Below, piece by piece: positions 1 through 44,567 of a stretch of DNA of 64,000 nucleotides. The notes beneath the pieces were generated by a model. The model did not search any database, was not told the DNA's origin, and saw only the letters and a program-made list of their open reading frames with translations. Within the stretch, counting starts at the first letter, position 1. The number at the start of each line of letters is the position of its first letter. The stretch is from contig NC_054539.1 in NCBI RefSeq assembly GCF_017654505.1, positions 70,685,256-70,749,255 on the forward strand, read 5' to 3'. A program made the position numbers and the translations under genes. This DNA comes from Polyodon spathula (Eukaryota > Chordata > Actinopteri > Acipenseriformes > Polyodontidae).

Positions 1-284
1 TGGGTCCTAATGCCTGCCCCTCCCACAGTATGGTCTCATCCAAACAAGACATGTTTATTCCAAACTAGATTTAGTTATTTTTAATCTCTCTTATTTAACA
101 TACCATTATCATTTACCCAGTGTATTAATTAACCCATCTTTAGTTGTAATCTCAAAACCCTTACATTATTTAATTTCTTTGTTAATTTATGTTCTCCTTT
201 CACATTTTTCTCCTTTGCTTAACTAATCCTTCACTATATAAACAGACCGTCTCTGCTCAGGCTCTTTTGCACCCTTAAAATAGT
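1..284. other. AT-rich unassigned sequence
   Basis: I see no exon, RNA gene or clear repeat boundary here. The first 27 bases end in a C-rich CCCACA that resembles an LTR terminus, but no partner is visible inside the window. Confidence 0.3.
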
Positions 285-612
285 AGACCTAGACACAGCA
301 CTTTTTTTATCACTTTTGTGCAGTTTAATTATTTACAGAAATTACACAAACAAAACAAAAACCACATAGAGTGCTAAACTAAACTCTTCTTCAAAATAAA
401 CCGGGCGGCTAAGCTGTGTACCATTTCAACAAAAAACGCTTGTACACAACTACGGTTCACACAGTACCTTTCTCTTTTTTCCTCGGAACACACAGGTCTC
501 TTCACAAGATTCACACAGACAGCCTCTCACTCCAACACACTCTATCTAATGGATAGAAATTAACCCTATCTCTAACAACCACCACCAAAACACACTCCAC
601 TAACACTTTTCT
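285..612 (-). repeat. LTR-like remnant, probably same family as 27422-27958
   Basis: This A/C-rich stretch shares ordered landmarks with 27422-27958: a TTATTTACA-type start of an A-rich tract, CTAAACTAAAC, GGCTAAGCTGT, an ACAGTACC(C)TTTTC block and a CTTCACA..ACACAG block. The order suggests a minus-orientation LTR of the same family. I could not define termini or a target duplication, so this is a family-resemblance call only. Confidence 0.3.
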
Positions 613-626
613 CACACAACAGGGCT

Positions 627-629
<3 letters not shown>

Positions 630-689
<60 letters not shown>
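630..689. repeat. (TA)n microsatellite
   Basis: About 30 uninterrupted TA dinucleotides. Confidence 0.95.
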
Positions 690-694
<5 letters not shown>

Positions 695-764
695 TAGATG
701 TTAAAATTTCATGTTGGTTTGAACTCGGCTCTCGCCAAGATAAGCACCAACTAAGATGTAGCTT

Positions 765-1408
765 TATAGTAAACTAATGTGCTCCACCTGCATCACCATC
801 CATTTGTGTTTCTTTCCATCTGTTGATATATATATCCTTCTGCCTGGTGTTGATGGCTGAAGTGTAATGCTGGATCCAGGGATCAGCTCATTTTGCCTCC
901 CCAGCGCATCAGCACATATAACGGCTGCAATGCTGGCTCCGGGGATCAACCACAGTGTGGTCTCCCCAGCACATCAGAATGACAACTGTCTGGATTGAGC
1001 TAAATAGGGTACATGTCTGGAGTCTTCAAGTGGGCACCTTCCATCCTCAGTGTTTCGTCGACTAGCCCACAACACCTCAAGAGGGATTGACAGTGATTCT
1101 GGCGTCCCATCATCACCCCCCTCCATCCCCACTCAATTCAGCCCAGCTTAATCATCCCAGCTTACTTTCTGCTGCTTCAGATAAGTTATTCACTGTGTAA
1201 CGCAACTTTTGGCCACTGAACTTGACATCTCTGAGAAACTGGGTTGTAGAGTGTGCCACAAATCCTAGACAACCCACCTCCACTGGGTAAACACAGACTC
1301 TCCATCCTCGCTGTTCCGCTTCAGCAGCAAGTTGAGCCTACCGAAGTTTCTTCCTCTCATACGCCTCATCCACAGCATCCTCCCATGGCACTGTTAACTC
1401 TACCAGAT
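765..1408 (-). pseudogene. R2-type LINE, C-terminal part (downstream half, degenerate)
   Basis: Minus-strand translation gives VELTVPWEDAVDEAYERKKL, then a stop, then a stretch containing AELAAEAEQRGW, YPVEVGC and GFVAHSTTQFLRD. This is the conserved C-terminal nuclease region of non-LTR retrotransposons of the R2/NeSL type common in fish. It continues the ORF found at 2129-3110; the two halves are separated by a solo LTR (1409-2128). The remaining part toward 765 is probably the element's degraded 3' end. In-frame stops show it is dead. The clade name is from recognised family sequence; an alignment could change it. Confidence 0.65.
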
Positions 1409-2128
1409 TGTAGTAGGGGGAGATCTGTGCTGACTCTGCTGGCGTGTTCACAGTACTGCAGGAAGAGGACGGCAGTCGTCCAACAACCGCCTGTGAGTCA
1501 TGGCAGTGACACGGGGAGGTGGGAAAGTGGGTGTGTGGACTTTCCCCCTCTCTGAGTGGCTGAGAGACGGGTCTTGGGAGATTGCTAGCCCTATAAAAAA
1601 TGCTCTGCTGTTTCCTCAGGTCTGCCCTTTTAAACGCGCTGAGAGTGCAGAAGCGCTGGTCCACGACCGAGAACCAGTCGGAGAGAACGGAACGGAGGTT
1701 CAGAGCGAGACAGCGAGGGCGGGGAACCCTTGGGCAGACCCCTTAAAAGTATAGCTGAGCAGGCTAGTTAGCCGGCAGCGTAGGACGGTGATCAGGGTCG
1801 CACGGGCAGCGGCGACCGGGATATTGCTGCAGAGTGCAGCACCTTTTCTTTATAGTTTTGTTACCGTTTTATTTTCCCTGTTTCTTTGTGCCTTCTGTTT
1901 TGAATTATTGTTTCGAAAGCACCTGCAACGGCGCTGCTATTGTGTACCCTCGCTGGTATGCCCGTGGTTCTGTTTACCATCGTTGGTAAATCAGACCACA
2001 GACCCACAGCACTAAAAGAAATAAAAAAGAAATAAGGCACCCTGCAAAATAAAACTGGGCACCTGTGTGGTGTTTTCAAGTACACCTGTCTGTCTCCTGG
2101 TCAGTGAATTACCCAAAACCCTTCCATA
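1409..2128 (+). mobile_element. Solo LTR, family C copy 1, TSD CAGAT
   Basis: A 720-bp LTR starting TGTAG, flanked by exact 5-bp direct repeats CAGAT (1404-1408 and 2129-2133). The expected terminal CA is mutated to TA. It carries a TATA-like CCTATAAAA (about 1590) and several AATAAA motifs near 2020-2060, in the order expected of U3-R-U5. It aligns along its length with 29689-30333, which ends in CCACA. No internal retroviral sequence remains, so it is a solo LTR formed by LTR-LTR recombination. It sits inside the R2-type LINE ORF. Confidence 0.85.
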
Positions 2129-3110
2129 CAGATAAACAAGGTGTGCTGATCCAGACCACAAGACAATGTGTGGTCAAAGGTTAGTGGTGGCAATCTCAGG
2201 CGGAAAAATGCTTTGATGGAACTGGTGGCAAATTATTGGTCAGGTTACAGTTGACTTCCAATGCTAAGGCCAAACATCGCAGTACCTGCTAATGGCGCCT
2301 TAATGTTGCAGGTGATGAACACAAAGGACATGAGGGATCCTCACCCACCCAGAGGTTTACGTTCTGTGGTGAAGGGAGAACATCATATGTTGATCTGATG
2401 AGGAAACTGATCCTGCTCTGTCCCATTATCCATAGGTCTTGCCAGCCGATCTTGCGTTGTTCCACACTCTCCCATCTTATCCATTCTCCCTGCTTGACCT
2501 GCGAAATGGTCTTTGCACACCTCATCCTCTCCTTTTGCTTTTGCACCTCGTTGACTACCAGCTTCCTCTGTTGAGCTGGGGTTGCCTTGTGCCATGTAGG
2601 AGGAGCTGAACTGAGACCAAGCCCCCCTATTCCATGTTAAACTTGCCCCATAATAAAACTGATTTGAAAGGCAGCCTTAGCATCTTCCATGGCTTTCTTT
2701 GCTGCCCACTTTTTCAACACAGGTGCTGCCTCCCTTATGCACTTGTCGCGTGAATCTACTAATGTCATTTCCAGTTCGACCTTGGCGCACTTAAACTCCT
2801 CGGTTAGAGCAGAGACTGGTAGCTGCAGTATTCCTTTACCATAAAGTCCCACTCTGCTGAGGTAGCGTGGAACTCCCAACCAATGAACTGATTAAAGCTT
2901 CCAGCTTCTCAACTGTTGTCAAGGAAACCTTGTACACAATCAATTGCCATAGCTGCATTGACAGTAGACCAAACTGAAAGCACCAGAGTTTCAGTTTGCT
3001 CGGTAAAGCGCTGCTGGCTATGCTCTTCAACCCTTCTAGTGCTTGTTGTCTAACTTCTCCCACACAAACTTCAGATCCCCATTGTACCATCTCCCAAGAC
3101 TTTTATTGCA
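2129..3110 (-). pseudogene. R2-type LINE, C-terminal part (upstream half, degenerate)
   Basis: Minus-strand translation in shifting frames shows LKLWCFQFGLLS, GVPRYLSRVGLYGKGILQLP, LTEEFKCAKVELEMTLVDSRD, SRISFLIRSTYDVLPSP and GEDPSCPLCSSPATLR, followed near the LTR by VLWSGSAHLVYL. The CPLC with a downstream His/Cys pattern and the VLWS..VYLVELTVPWED block are the zinc-binding and restriction-like endonuclease region of R2/NeSL-type LINEs. Frameshifts and stops are frequent. RT motifs are not visible, so only the C-terminal portion is present (5'-truncated, as is usual for LINEs). Confidence 0.65.
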
Positions 3111-3394
3111 TCACCATTAATGTAGAAACTTTTGTCTACTACTTTACCTTTAATTATAGAAATGCTCCTTGATTTCGTGGGCTTGAATTACATTTGTGCC
3201 CATTCAATGTTATTGGTTAATTTGCCCAATAACCCATTAGTGCAAGCTACTGTTGTAGTCATGGTTGTCATGTCATTCATGTGTGCTCAAATTAGTGGTA
3301 GTCGCATTCCAGAAGCAATGCGCTCTCCTCCCACTACCCATTTTGATGCCCTAATAACTCATTGTCATGGTAAAAGCCAGTGGAGAAATGGTGC

Positions 3395-3434
<40 letters not shown>

Positions 3435-3812
3435 CACACACACACACACCCAGGACACACACCACACATACAGTCACAGTCAGCAATGACATATCTGACC
3501 CTGAAAACTACTATAAATAAAGTTTACCGGTCAAGGTTTTGAACAGGGTATGATTATTCAATCTGGCCAGTTCCAACCCTTGTCATTTTTTAGGAAACAC
3601 AAAAGGAAATAATTAAAATGAACTGGAAGATAGCAAAACAGAAAAGATACCCCCCAAAACGAAATAAATAAACTGCTGTTTTTATACCTCACTCGCCCCG
3701 ACTTTGTCACTTAAAATAATGTCTTTTTACCGGTTTGTAAATGCTACACAAAAACATAAAAAGACACTTACTCTCCAACACAGACCTTGAAAGATTACTA
3801 TCCGAGACAGCA
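3111..3812. repeat. Unassigned sequence with (TA)n(CA)n microsatellite
   Basis: A TA tract at about 3397-3430 passes into an AC tract at about 3434-3450. The rest shows no exon or family that I recognise. Confidence 0.6.
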
Positions 3813-3819
3813 TTATTAC

Positions 3820-3851
<32 letters not shown>
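3813..3851. repeat. (ATT)n microsatellite
   Basis: About 12 units of the trinucleotide ATT/TTA. Confidence 0.9.
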
Positions 3852-3959
3852 GCTGAAACAGCAGCGTCTTGCACTCACAGAAAACAAAATGAATTCCGTG
3901 ACATCTCAGCTGCGCCTAATGGTGGATCTTTTTAATGGCAATGTAAATATTTACTTAGT

Positions 3960-4330
3960 TTTGCATGTTTCAATTAAATCAATTTACTCAGTTTAATCTA
4001 ATGTGTAGTTCAAAGTTATAAATGGGCCTACTTTTGTGGTCCAAATTTTACACAAAGTTTCAATATTTACATGAAAACACCAGGTAAAATTATAAGGATT
4101 TTAATTAAAAAAAAAAAAAAAAATTTTTACTCCGGCTTTTCCACTGCTTTACCTGAATTATAAATGCAATACAGCCATTTAGGGTGTCCATATATGTAGA
4201 ATATATGGACTTCTTGGGGGTTGGAGGCACTCAACTTTGTATCGTGCCACACAACGCCCCGAGGCATCCATATATTTGACGTATACAGACACCCTGAAGG
4301 GCCTTATTGCATTTATAGATGTTATATATA
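3960..4330 (+). mobile_element. MITE-like repeat G, copy 1
   Basis: This segment shares a conserved series of blocks with 31285-31500 in the opposite orientation: AATGTGTAGTTCAAAGTTAT, AAATGGGCCT, TAGGGTGTCC, ACTTTGTATCGTGCCACACA, CCCCGAGGC and GACACCCTGAAGGGCC. Both the TAGGGTGTCC/GACACCCT pair and the flanking AATGCAATA / TATTGCATT pair are inverted within the copy, which suggests a short palindromic DNA element. No coding sequence is present. Confidence 0.5.
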
Positions 4331-4342
4331 TATATACCCCAT

Positions 4343-4417
<75 letters not shown>

Positions 4418-4418
4418 C
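4322..4418. repeat. (TA)n(GT)n compound microsatellite
   Basis: A TA-rich tract runs into a GT tract of about ten units. Confidence 0.9.
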
Positions 4419-4517
4419 CGTATAGATATATATAAAAGCCGCATTGTCACAGGCACTGGGTTTCTAACATTTTTGGTAGTGCCCAAGGGTCAGGGATCAG
4501 ATTCCCCTATACTTGGG

Positions 4518-4606
4518 TGTGGCAGGAAATGGTGTTGTGGTGATGTCAGACCAGAAGGACGAAGAACAACAAAGGTATCTGCAGTTTCAACAGAAAAAAG
4601 ATACTG
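4518..4606 (-). repeat. Truncated 3' LTR of family A element
   Basis: From TGTGGCAGGAAATGG to the CAGAAAAAAGATAC block, this nearly repeats the first ~89 bases of 5600-6198 (plus-strand view). The rest of the LTR is missing, and the gag-like region abuts it directly, as after an internal deletion. Confidence 0.8.
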
Positions 4607-5473
4607 TGGCCGGGGATCATCCCCTTCTGGCAACGACAGCGGCAGGGGCTCCTCCCCTTCTGGTGGCAGTGGGGAAACCAGCAGGCATACTCCCTTTGCT
4701 GGTGGAGGTGGGAGTGGCACGTAATCCTCCCACAATGGTGGAGGTGGAACCAACAGGCATTCTCCCCCTACTGATGGAGCTGGGAGTGACGAGCAGTCCT
4801 CCCATGGCGGTGGAGGTGGAACCAGCAGGTATTCTTCCTCTGCTGGTGGGTACCTGGGCTGTGGATGCACCGTCTCCCCCCTCTTGGGCTGTGGACACAC
4901 CGTCTCCCCCCTCTTGGGCTGTGAACACACCGTCTCCCTCCTCTTGGGCTGTGGCCACACCGTCTCCCCCCTCTTGGGCGTAAGACGTTCGGGCTCCTCC
5001 CACTCGGTCGCAGGACATTCGGGCTCCTCCCACTCGGGCGCAGGACGTTCGGGCTCCTCCCACTCAGGCGCAGGACGTTCGGGCTCCTCCCACTTGGACG
5101 CAGGATGTTTGGGCTCCTCCCACTCGGGCGCAGGACGTTCGGGCTCAGGACGTTCGGGCTCCTTCCACTCAGGCTGTAGTGGGGGCATTCCTCTGGTGGG
5201 AGAGGGGTAGTTCGCTGGGAAATTCCCCCACTCCCCAGAGATGCAGCAGCAATAGTGCACTCCGATGCTGCAGAGGACAGCCTCCCAGCCAACCTCCTCC
5301 TCTTCCTGAGGTGGAGAGTGATAGCCATCAGGCGATACATGGCCGACCTCGCCAACTTTAAAACACCAATCCTCCCACCTCAGGCATGTCAGGCAGACTT
5401 GCTGCGGCTGTTGCTGCTGCCGCTTCTCCTTCTCCTTTTCTCTTCCTCCCACCTTTCCTCTTCTTCCTCCCAT
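4607..5473 (-). pseudogene. Degenerate gag-like ORF with Pro/Glu-rich repeats
   Basis: An open frame runs from 5473 to 4490 (327 aa, extending into the LTR). It starts with a basic, Gln-rich segment, followed by a Cys-rich stretch, CLTCLRWEDWCFKVGEVGH, that looks like a gag zinc knuckle (C-x2-C-x4-H-x4-C) in which the second and fourth Cys positions are Val and Gly. Then come about a dozen imperfect decapeptides of the type EEPERPAPEW and QPKRGETV, encoded by 30-bp DNA repeats (about 4857-5170), and a proline-rich tail. There is no protease, RT or integrase. The knuckle loss and missing pol indicate a dead, non-autonomous element. The strand and LTR context argue against a host gene. Confidence 0.6.
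4857..5170. repeat. 30-bp minisatellites inside the gag-like region
   Basis: Two adjacent 30-bp repeat types: four units containing GGGCTGTGGACACACCGTCT (4857-4980) and about six units containing GGGCTCCTCCCACTCGGGCG (about 4990-5170). Because 30 is a multiple of three, the gag frame stays open. Confidence 0.85.
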
Positions 5474-5599
5474 CTTTTCTACAAATAAAAGTTACAATAT
5501 AAAAAAAAATAAAAAATTAAAATAAATGCAATACCCTTGTGAAGTACATCTTCTCTGGCCTGAGTCGGAGGCTGTGGTCGATCCCATGATGTCACCACA

Positions 5600-6198
5600 T
5601 GTGGCAGGAAATGGCGTTGTGGTGATGTCAGACCAGAAGGACGAAGAACAACAAAGGTATCTGCAATTTCAACAAAAAAAGATTCAGTGTGTGCCGTTTT
5701 TATTTTAAATACAAAAATAAATAAAATATTTAAACAAAAACAATACAGTGCTCACAGATCAAAATAAAACAATTAAACAAAATAAATCTCGAACACAAAA
5801 TAAACGCTAAGGTAAGGCTGAGCAACTGCCTTCACTGATCCTTGGGTCTTTTAAGTTAATCTCTCCTCTCGCTCCTCTCGTTCCTCCTCTGAACACCCAC
5901 CCAGATTGCAGAGAGCTGCAGGTATTTATACACTTCTGCACAGGTTTTTAATGTGGATGGGGCTTCCCATCCACACTGCAAAACCATGGCGCTTCGCCAT
6001 CATACAATAAATATATACACAAATAAATAAATCATAATACAAACATAAAATACAGTACAGGGGCAGAGGTGGAAACCGTGCTCTAAAAATAAACAAATAC
6101 AAAATAAAAACAAAACAATAACGTGGCGGAAGACACCATACTCGTCCTCCACATATAAACACTTTAAAATAGCAGGGCTTTCCTACCGCCCTGCTACA
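5600..6198 (-). mobile_element. Full 5' LTR of family A element
   Basis: A 599-bp LTR, TGTAG..GCCACA in element orientation. It aligns with the solo LTR at 28299-28939 over nearly its whole length, including the ATAAATCTCGAACACAAA block, the CAGAGAGCTGCAGGTATTTA block and the AGCAGGGCTTTCCTACCGCC end. A TGGTGACATCATGGGA stretch two bases inside the element, next to the LTR, is the likely primer-binding region. Confidence 0.85.
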
Positions 6199-6319
6199 TT
6201 GGGGTTAGGAGAAAACATTGATAATAATCTCTAAAAGCCTTGTTTTTAAATAAACAAAATGTAATATTTTCAGTAAAATATCTATTGGATAAATATCTAC
6301 CTTGTGCACAGTTAGTGTT

Positions 6320-6600
6320 GCAGTTTCACAACATCTCATTTTTGTGTGAATATATTGCTTCTCTATGGCACATTGTTTGTACTATACAATGATGTGTGGA
6401 GGATAAACGACGAAGCCCCATTGAATATGGAAAATATTGGTCGCAACTGGTGAAGAATGACAGCGCTGCGCGTGATACTGACAATGCAGGACCTCTCAGG
6501 GTGCTTGACTCTAAATCCTCTTTAAGCTCATCACAGAAATGCAATATTGTAGCTTTATCCTTTCGATGTCTCCATAGCACTTACCCTTCTGTAAGGTCCA
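6320..6600 (-). pseudogene. Possible PIF/Harbinger nuclease fragment
   Basis: The minus-strand frame 6580-6326 reads RHRKDKATILHFCDELKEDL, then TLRGPALSV and AALSFFTS. The spacing resembles the N-terminal part of HARBI1-type transposases (an alpha-helical segment, then T.R..ALS...Q.L.AL.F...G). No catalytic DDE residues are included. The match is by eye and weak. Confidence 0.3.
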
Positions 6601-7805
6601 AACAGGGTGTACTTTCAGCTGTGATTCCTTACTGGAGGACAGCTACATTATCCATTTCATCCTCTGAAATCACAGCAACCCCTATCACCATTAATATACC
6701 CAGAGTCACTACACCAACAGCAGACCCTTTTTATTTTACAATGGAGCCTGTTTGAAACAGGTTCCCACCTCCAGTAGGACTCTTTGGAACAGGTAGAACC
6801 ACTTTAGATGGAAAATACTCAACCCTTTTCATTTTTGCATGGAAGGGTATGTTAATTAACTACCCACTTCATTTGCATAACATTCTTCATAGTGTCGGAA
6901 TTGGGTTTTTGCGGCTTTTCTCATCCTTCCTGGCCATTTTTTGTTTTTGCTCAGAATGCGAAAAACAGTCAAAGTTAAAACACAAAAGCCCTCCCTGATG
7001 GTCGGAGAAGCTTTGATATTCATGGCCAATGTCTGCAATTAGAACCTGGTTAAAGACAGTGAGTTTTGGACCATGAGAAGACATTTGCTATTCAGGGCCT
7101 TTGTGCAAGAGCCAGTGGTCTGTGAGGTTTGCACCAATGACTGTGGCTCAGAACTATCATTTCTAATGAAGGAGAAAAAACACTGATTTTCCTGTTAAAC
7201 TAATCTGATGTGTTATGTTATTTGACACGTTCGCTGTTTCTTGCATATTTTACCATAATGTGATGAGATTTTAAAAACATATTGTGTATAAAGATATCAT
7301 TCCCAAGAAGAGGTACATACAATTATTATATATTGGCTCAAACATTGGTGGTGCTGGGCCCGCAGTCCAGAATATTGGTGGAGCTTGGGCACCACTGGAC
7401 CATATAATGTCTATGGCCATTGTTGATGCTTTGTGAAAAACAGCATCTTCAATAGTGCCTGTGAGTCTGCAATTAGCGCTTTTGTCTTGAAGTAAAATGA
7501 AATGGTTGGTCCTATTTTTTAAATGTTATTTAGCCAGGTTAGATAAAACTATATAGATTAATCAAGTGACCCCATTATGTGCAAACTAGCAATTTGCAAC
7601 AACAGTAGCATTTCTGTAACACCAGTAATGCTGTACAGTATTAGCTGGTAGCTTCTGCGTGAGAGACTGTTAATGGTCTCTTTACCTGGCTGACTGAACT
7701 GGGCTATCACTGGTGGAACAGGATTGGAATGCATTTCGGAGAAGACTGGTGACTGAAAATAATGTGTATCTGACTAGATTTCAAGGTCCAACAGAGATTC
7801 ACTAC
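6601..7805. other. Unassigned intronic/upstream sequence
   Basis: Short open frames occur on the minus strand (6856-7084), but I recognise no domain. No RNA gene or clear repeat boundary was found. Confidence 0.4.
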
Positions 7806-7810
7806 AGTGC

Positions 7811-8561
7811 TGTGACAGAGACAGAATGATTCTTGGTGGTAAATCTCCCTCCCAACCTGTGAGGGCGCTAAGTAACGGGAACAGAGTACCCTGGACTGGT
7901 TGGCCTGATAATTCATTCCAGGGTTAAAGTGAAGTTGGTCATCTAGAAAGGAGGCGGAGCTTTGGTGTACTAACTCATCTACACGGAAGGGAAACGATGT
8001 GCCAGCCGCCAATTGGAGGAGCGGCTGCACTCGTTTACCAAGGGATCATGTGTGACGGTACAAGAAGGGGACTAAGAGACGTAATCTGTTCCTTTGTTGA
8101 TGGTTAAGAAAGACCCGGAAGGACCCGTATTTGTGTTTATCGTACCGTGTTTTGTTTGTTTGTCACTAATTGTTACTGTTGTTATTAGTAGACAGCTAAC
8201 ACAGTCCGGCGTTGTCGCCAGAGGCCAACACTAACCCAGACATCACTGCACCCTTATCACGATAAACTGTATTTACACCACAAGCACTTTAGCACGCACT
8301 GTGGACTTGTGTTTGTGTTTTGTGTTTCGTGTGGGTGTTTAAGAATGGGACTATTACTATTTTGGGACCAACCAGTGGATTACAAATAAAGCAATACCCG
8401 CCTCGGTATTGCTTATCACTATTATTATTTGCTGTGTTTTGTGTCATCAAACAATTGGATTTAAAAATAAAACAAACATTGCACCTGGATTATTGTTGTC
8501 TGTCTGTTCATTGATCACTGCTACATTCCTGTACCAGCACACTGTTAACCACTTTGCCACA
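7811..8561 (+). mobile_element. Solo LTR, TSD AGTGC
   Basis: A 751-bp segment beginning TGTGACAGAG and ending TTGCCACA, flanked by exact 5-bp repeats AGTGC (7806-7810 and 8562-8566). AATAAA motifs lie in its 3' half (about 8386 and 8468), as expected for an LTR. It has no internal coding region and no second copy in the window, so the call rests on the TG..CA ends plus the target duplication. Confidence 0.7.
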
Positions 8562-8566
8562 AGTGC

Positions 8567-9731
8567 CCACAGACTAATTCCACATTCATCCACAGAAACA
8601 TTCCAGCATAAGTCGCACAACATTAGTTCTGAAATGTAGCACTGTCAGTTCAGGGAAGGCACCATTTGGGGCAGAGGCAACAGCCGCACAAGAGTCTCCG
8701 AGAGTGCTCCATTGTCAGCAGTGAAAAACGTATTAAGTCCTTGAGTCTGCATCTGTTGTTTTTTCATAAGTCGGTGTGAAAGGCCATTTTCAGTTGTAAC
8801 CTTTCAAACTCAAGTCTCTGCAGCTGCATGTACAATTCCACTTCACAGTTAACTTGATATGTATCTACTGAGCCATATCGTAATGAAGAGAAACACAGCC
8901 CTGGGGGATAGTCGAATGGAGTCACAGTTTTGGAGGGCTCTCCTTGGTTAAAAATGGGTTCATTGCTGATCTCCATTCAGCTTTGTAAGATGAATCTGTT
9001 TAAGTAGAGTGATCATGGCAAAGTGCTTTTAAGATGGCAAAAAATAAATGAGTGGATCCACAGATAGTCATATATAATATGCACATTAATAGAAGCTGTT
9101 GTACTATCAGCAATGTAATTGTAGGCTAACATCTACCCCTGTTAAATGGTCCTTGTGATATTAACGGTTTAGGAAGTACTTCGCCCCTCACCAGAGATGT
9201 AATTTATTTCGAGCCAAGCTTTTGGTGTGGTAAAAATGGCTACAGGAGGCGAAGCTGTGAGAAAAGGGAGGTATAGAATAATGGTCGTTGTTGAATGATG
9301 CCTGTTCTTACCCTTGATTCCTTGCTCTGCTTCACCAGCTTCCTTACACTAGACTCCTAAAGACTGGCCTCTTTTTAAAGACTGCCTGCTGGGTGTTGGT
9401 TGCTGTGCTGCAGTGCTGTAATTTTTGTGATATTCTACCACATATAACCAACATTTAATTTTAGAGCTTTTAAGCTGCAATATAACACAGATCTCTTCAC
9501 AATATAATACAACAGGCTTGCAGACCTTACCGCTGCCGCATCCAGTCCTACGAGTATGACAGTCCATGCATTTTGACCTTGTTCTTATTTTTCAAGGCCC
9601 ACATGTAACAGTTTTTTTAGCCTCTGATGGGTTTAGCTGCTGAGGCTGTGTGTAGCACAAGCAGTACATTGAAAGGATGCTGTCAGGCAGCTGGGAGCTG
9701 ATGATAATACTGTCTGTTTTGTCTTTGGCAG
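8567..9731. other. Intron sequence before first visible MYT1L exon
   Basis: A minus-strand open frame at 8764-8976 has no recognised domain. The 3' end of this intron reads GTCTTTGGCAG before the exon. The upstream MYT1L exons (fingers 1-3) are outside the window. Confidence 0.5.

Positions 9732-44567
<34,836 letters not shown>

Larger units (their letters stand above)
4513..6203 (-). mobile_element. Non-autonomous LTR retroelement (family A) with TTGGG TSD
   Basis: Exact 5-bp repeats TTGGG at 4513-4517 and 6199-6203 bound an element whose plus-strand ends read TGTGGCAGG at 4518 and GCCCTGCTACA at 6198. It is transcribed on the minus strand. The 5' LTR is full (5600-6198). The 3' LTR keeps only its terminal ~89 bp (4518-4606). 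Between them lies about 1 kb of gag-like sequence (4607-5599) with no pol. An independent solo LTR of the same family lies at 28299-28939. Confidence 0.85.

Noticed and set aside
4490..5473. 327-codon frame as a host proline-rich protein gene
   Set aside because: It lies between two LTR copies with a target duplication and has a degraded gag knuckle, so it is a retroelement remnant.
8764..8976. 70-codon minus frame ending in QLQRLEFERLQLKMAFHTDL
   Set aside because: It looks protein-like, but I could not connect it to a family or to flanking coding sequence. Left unannotated.
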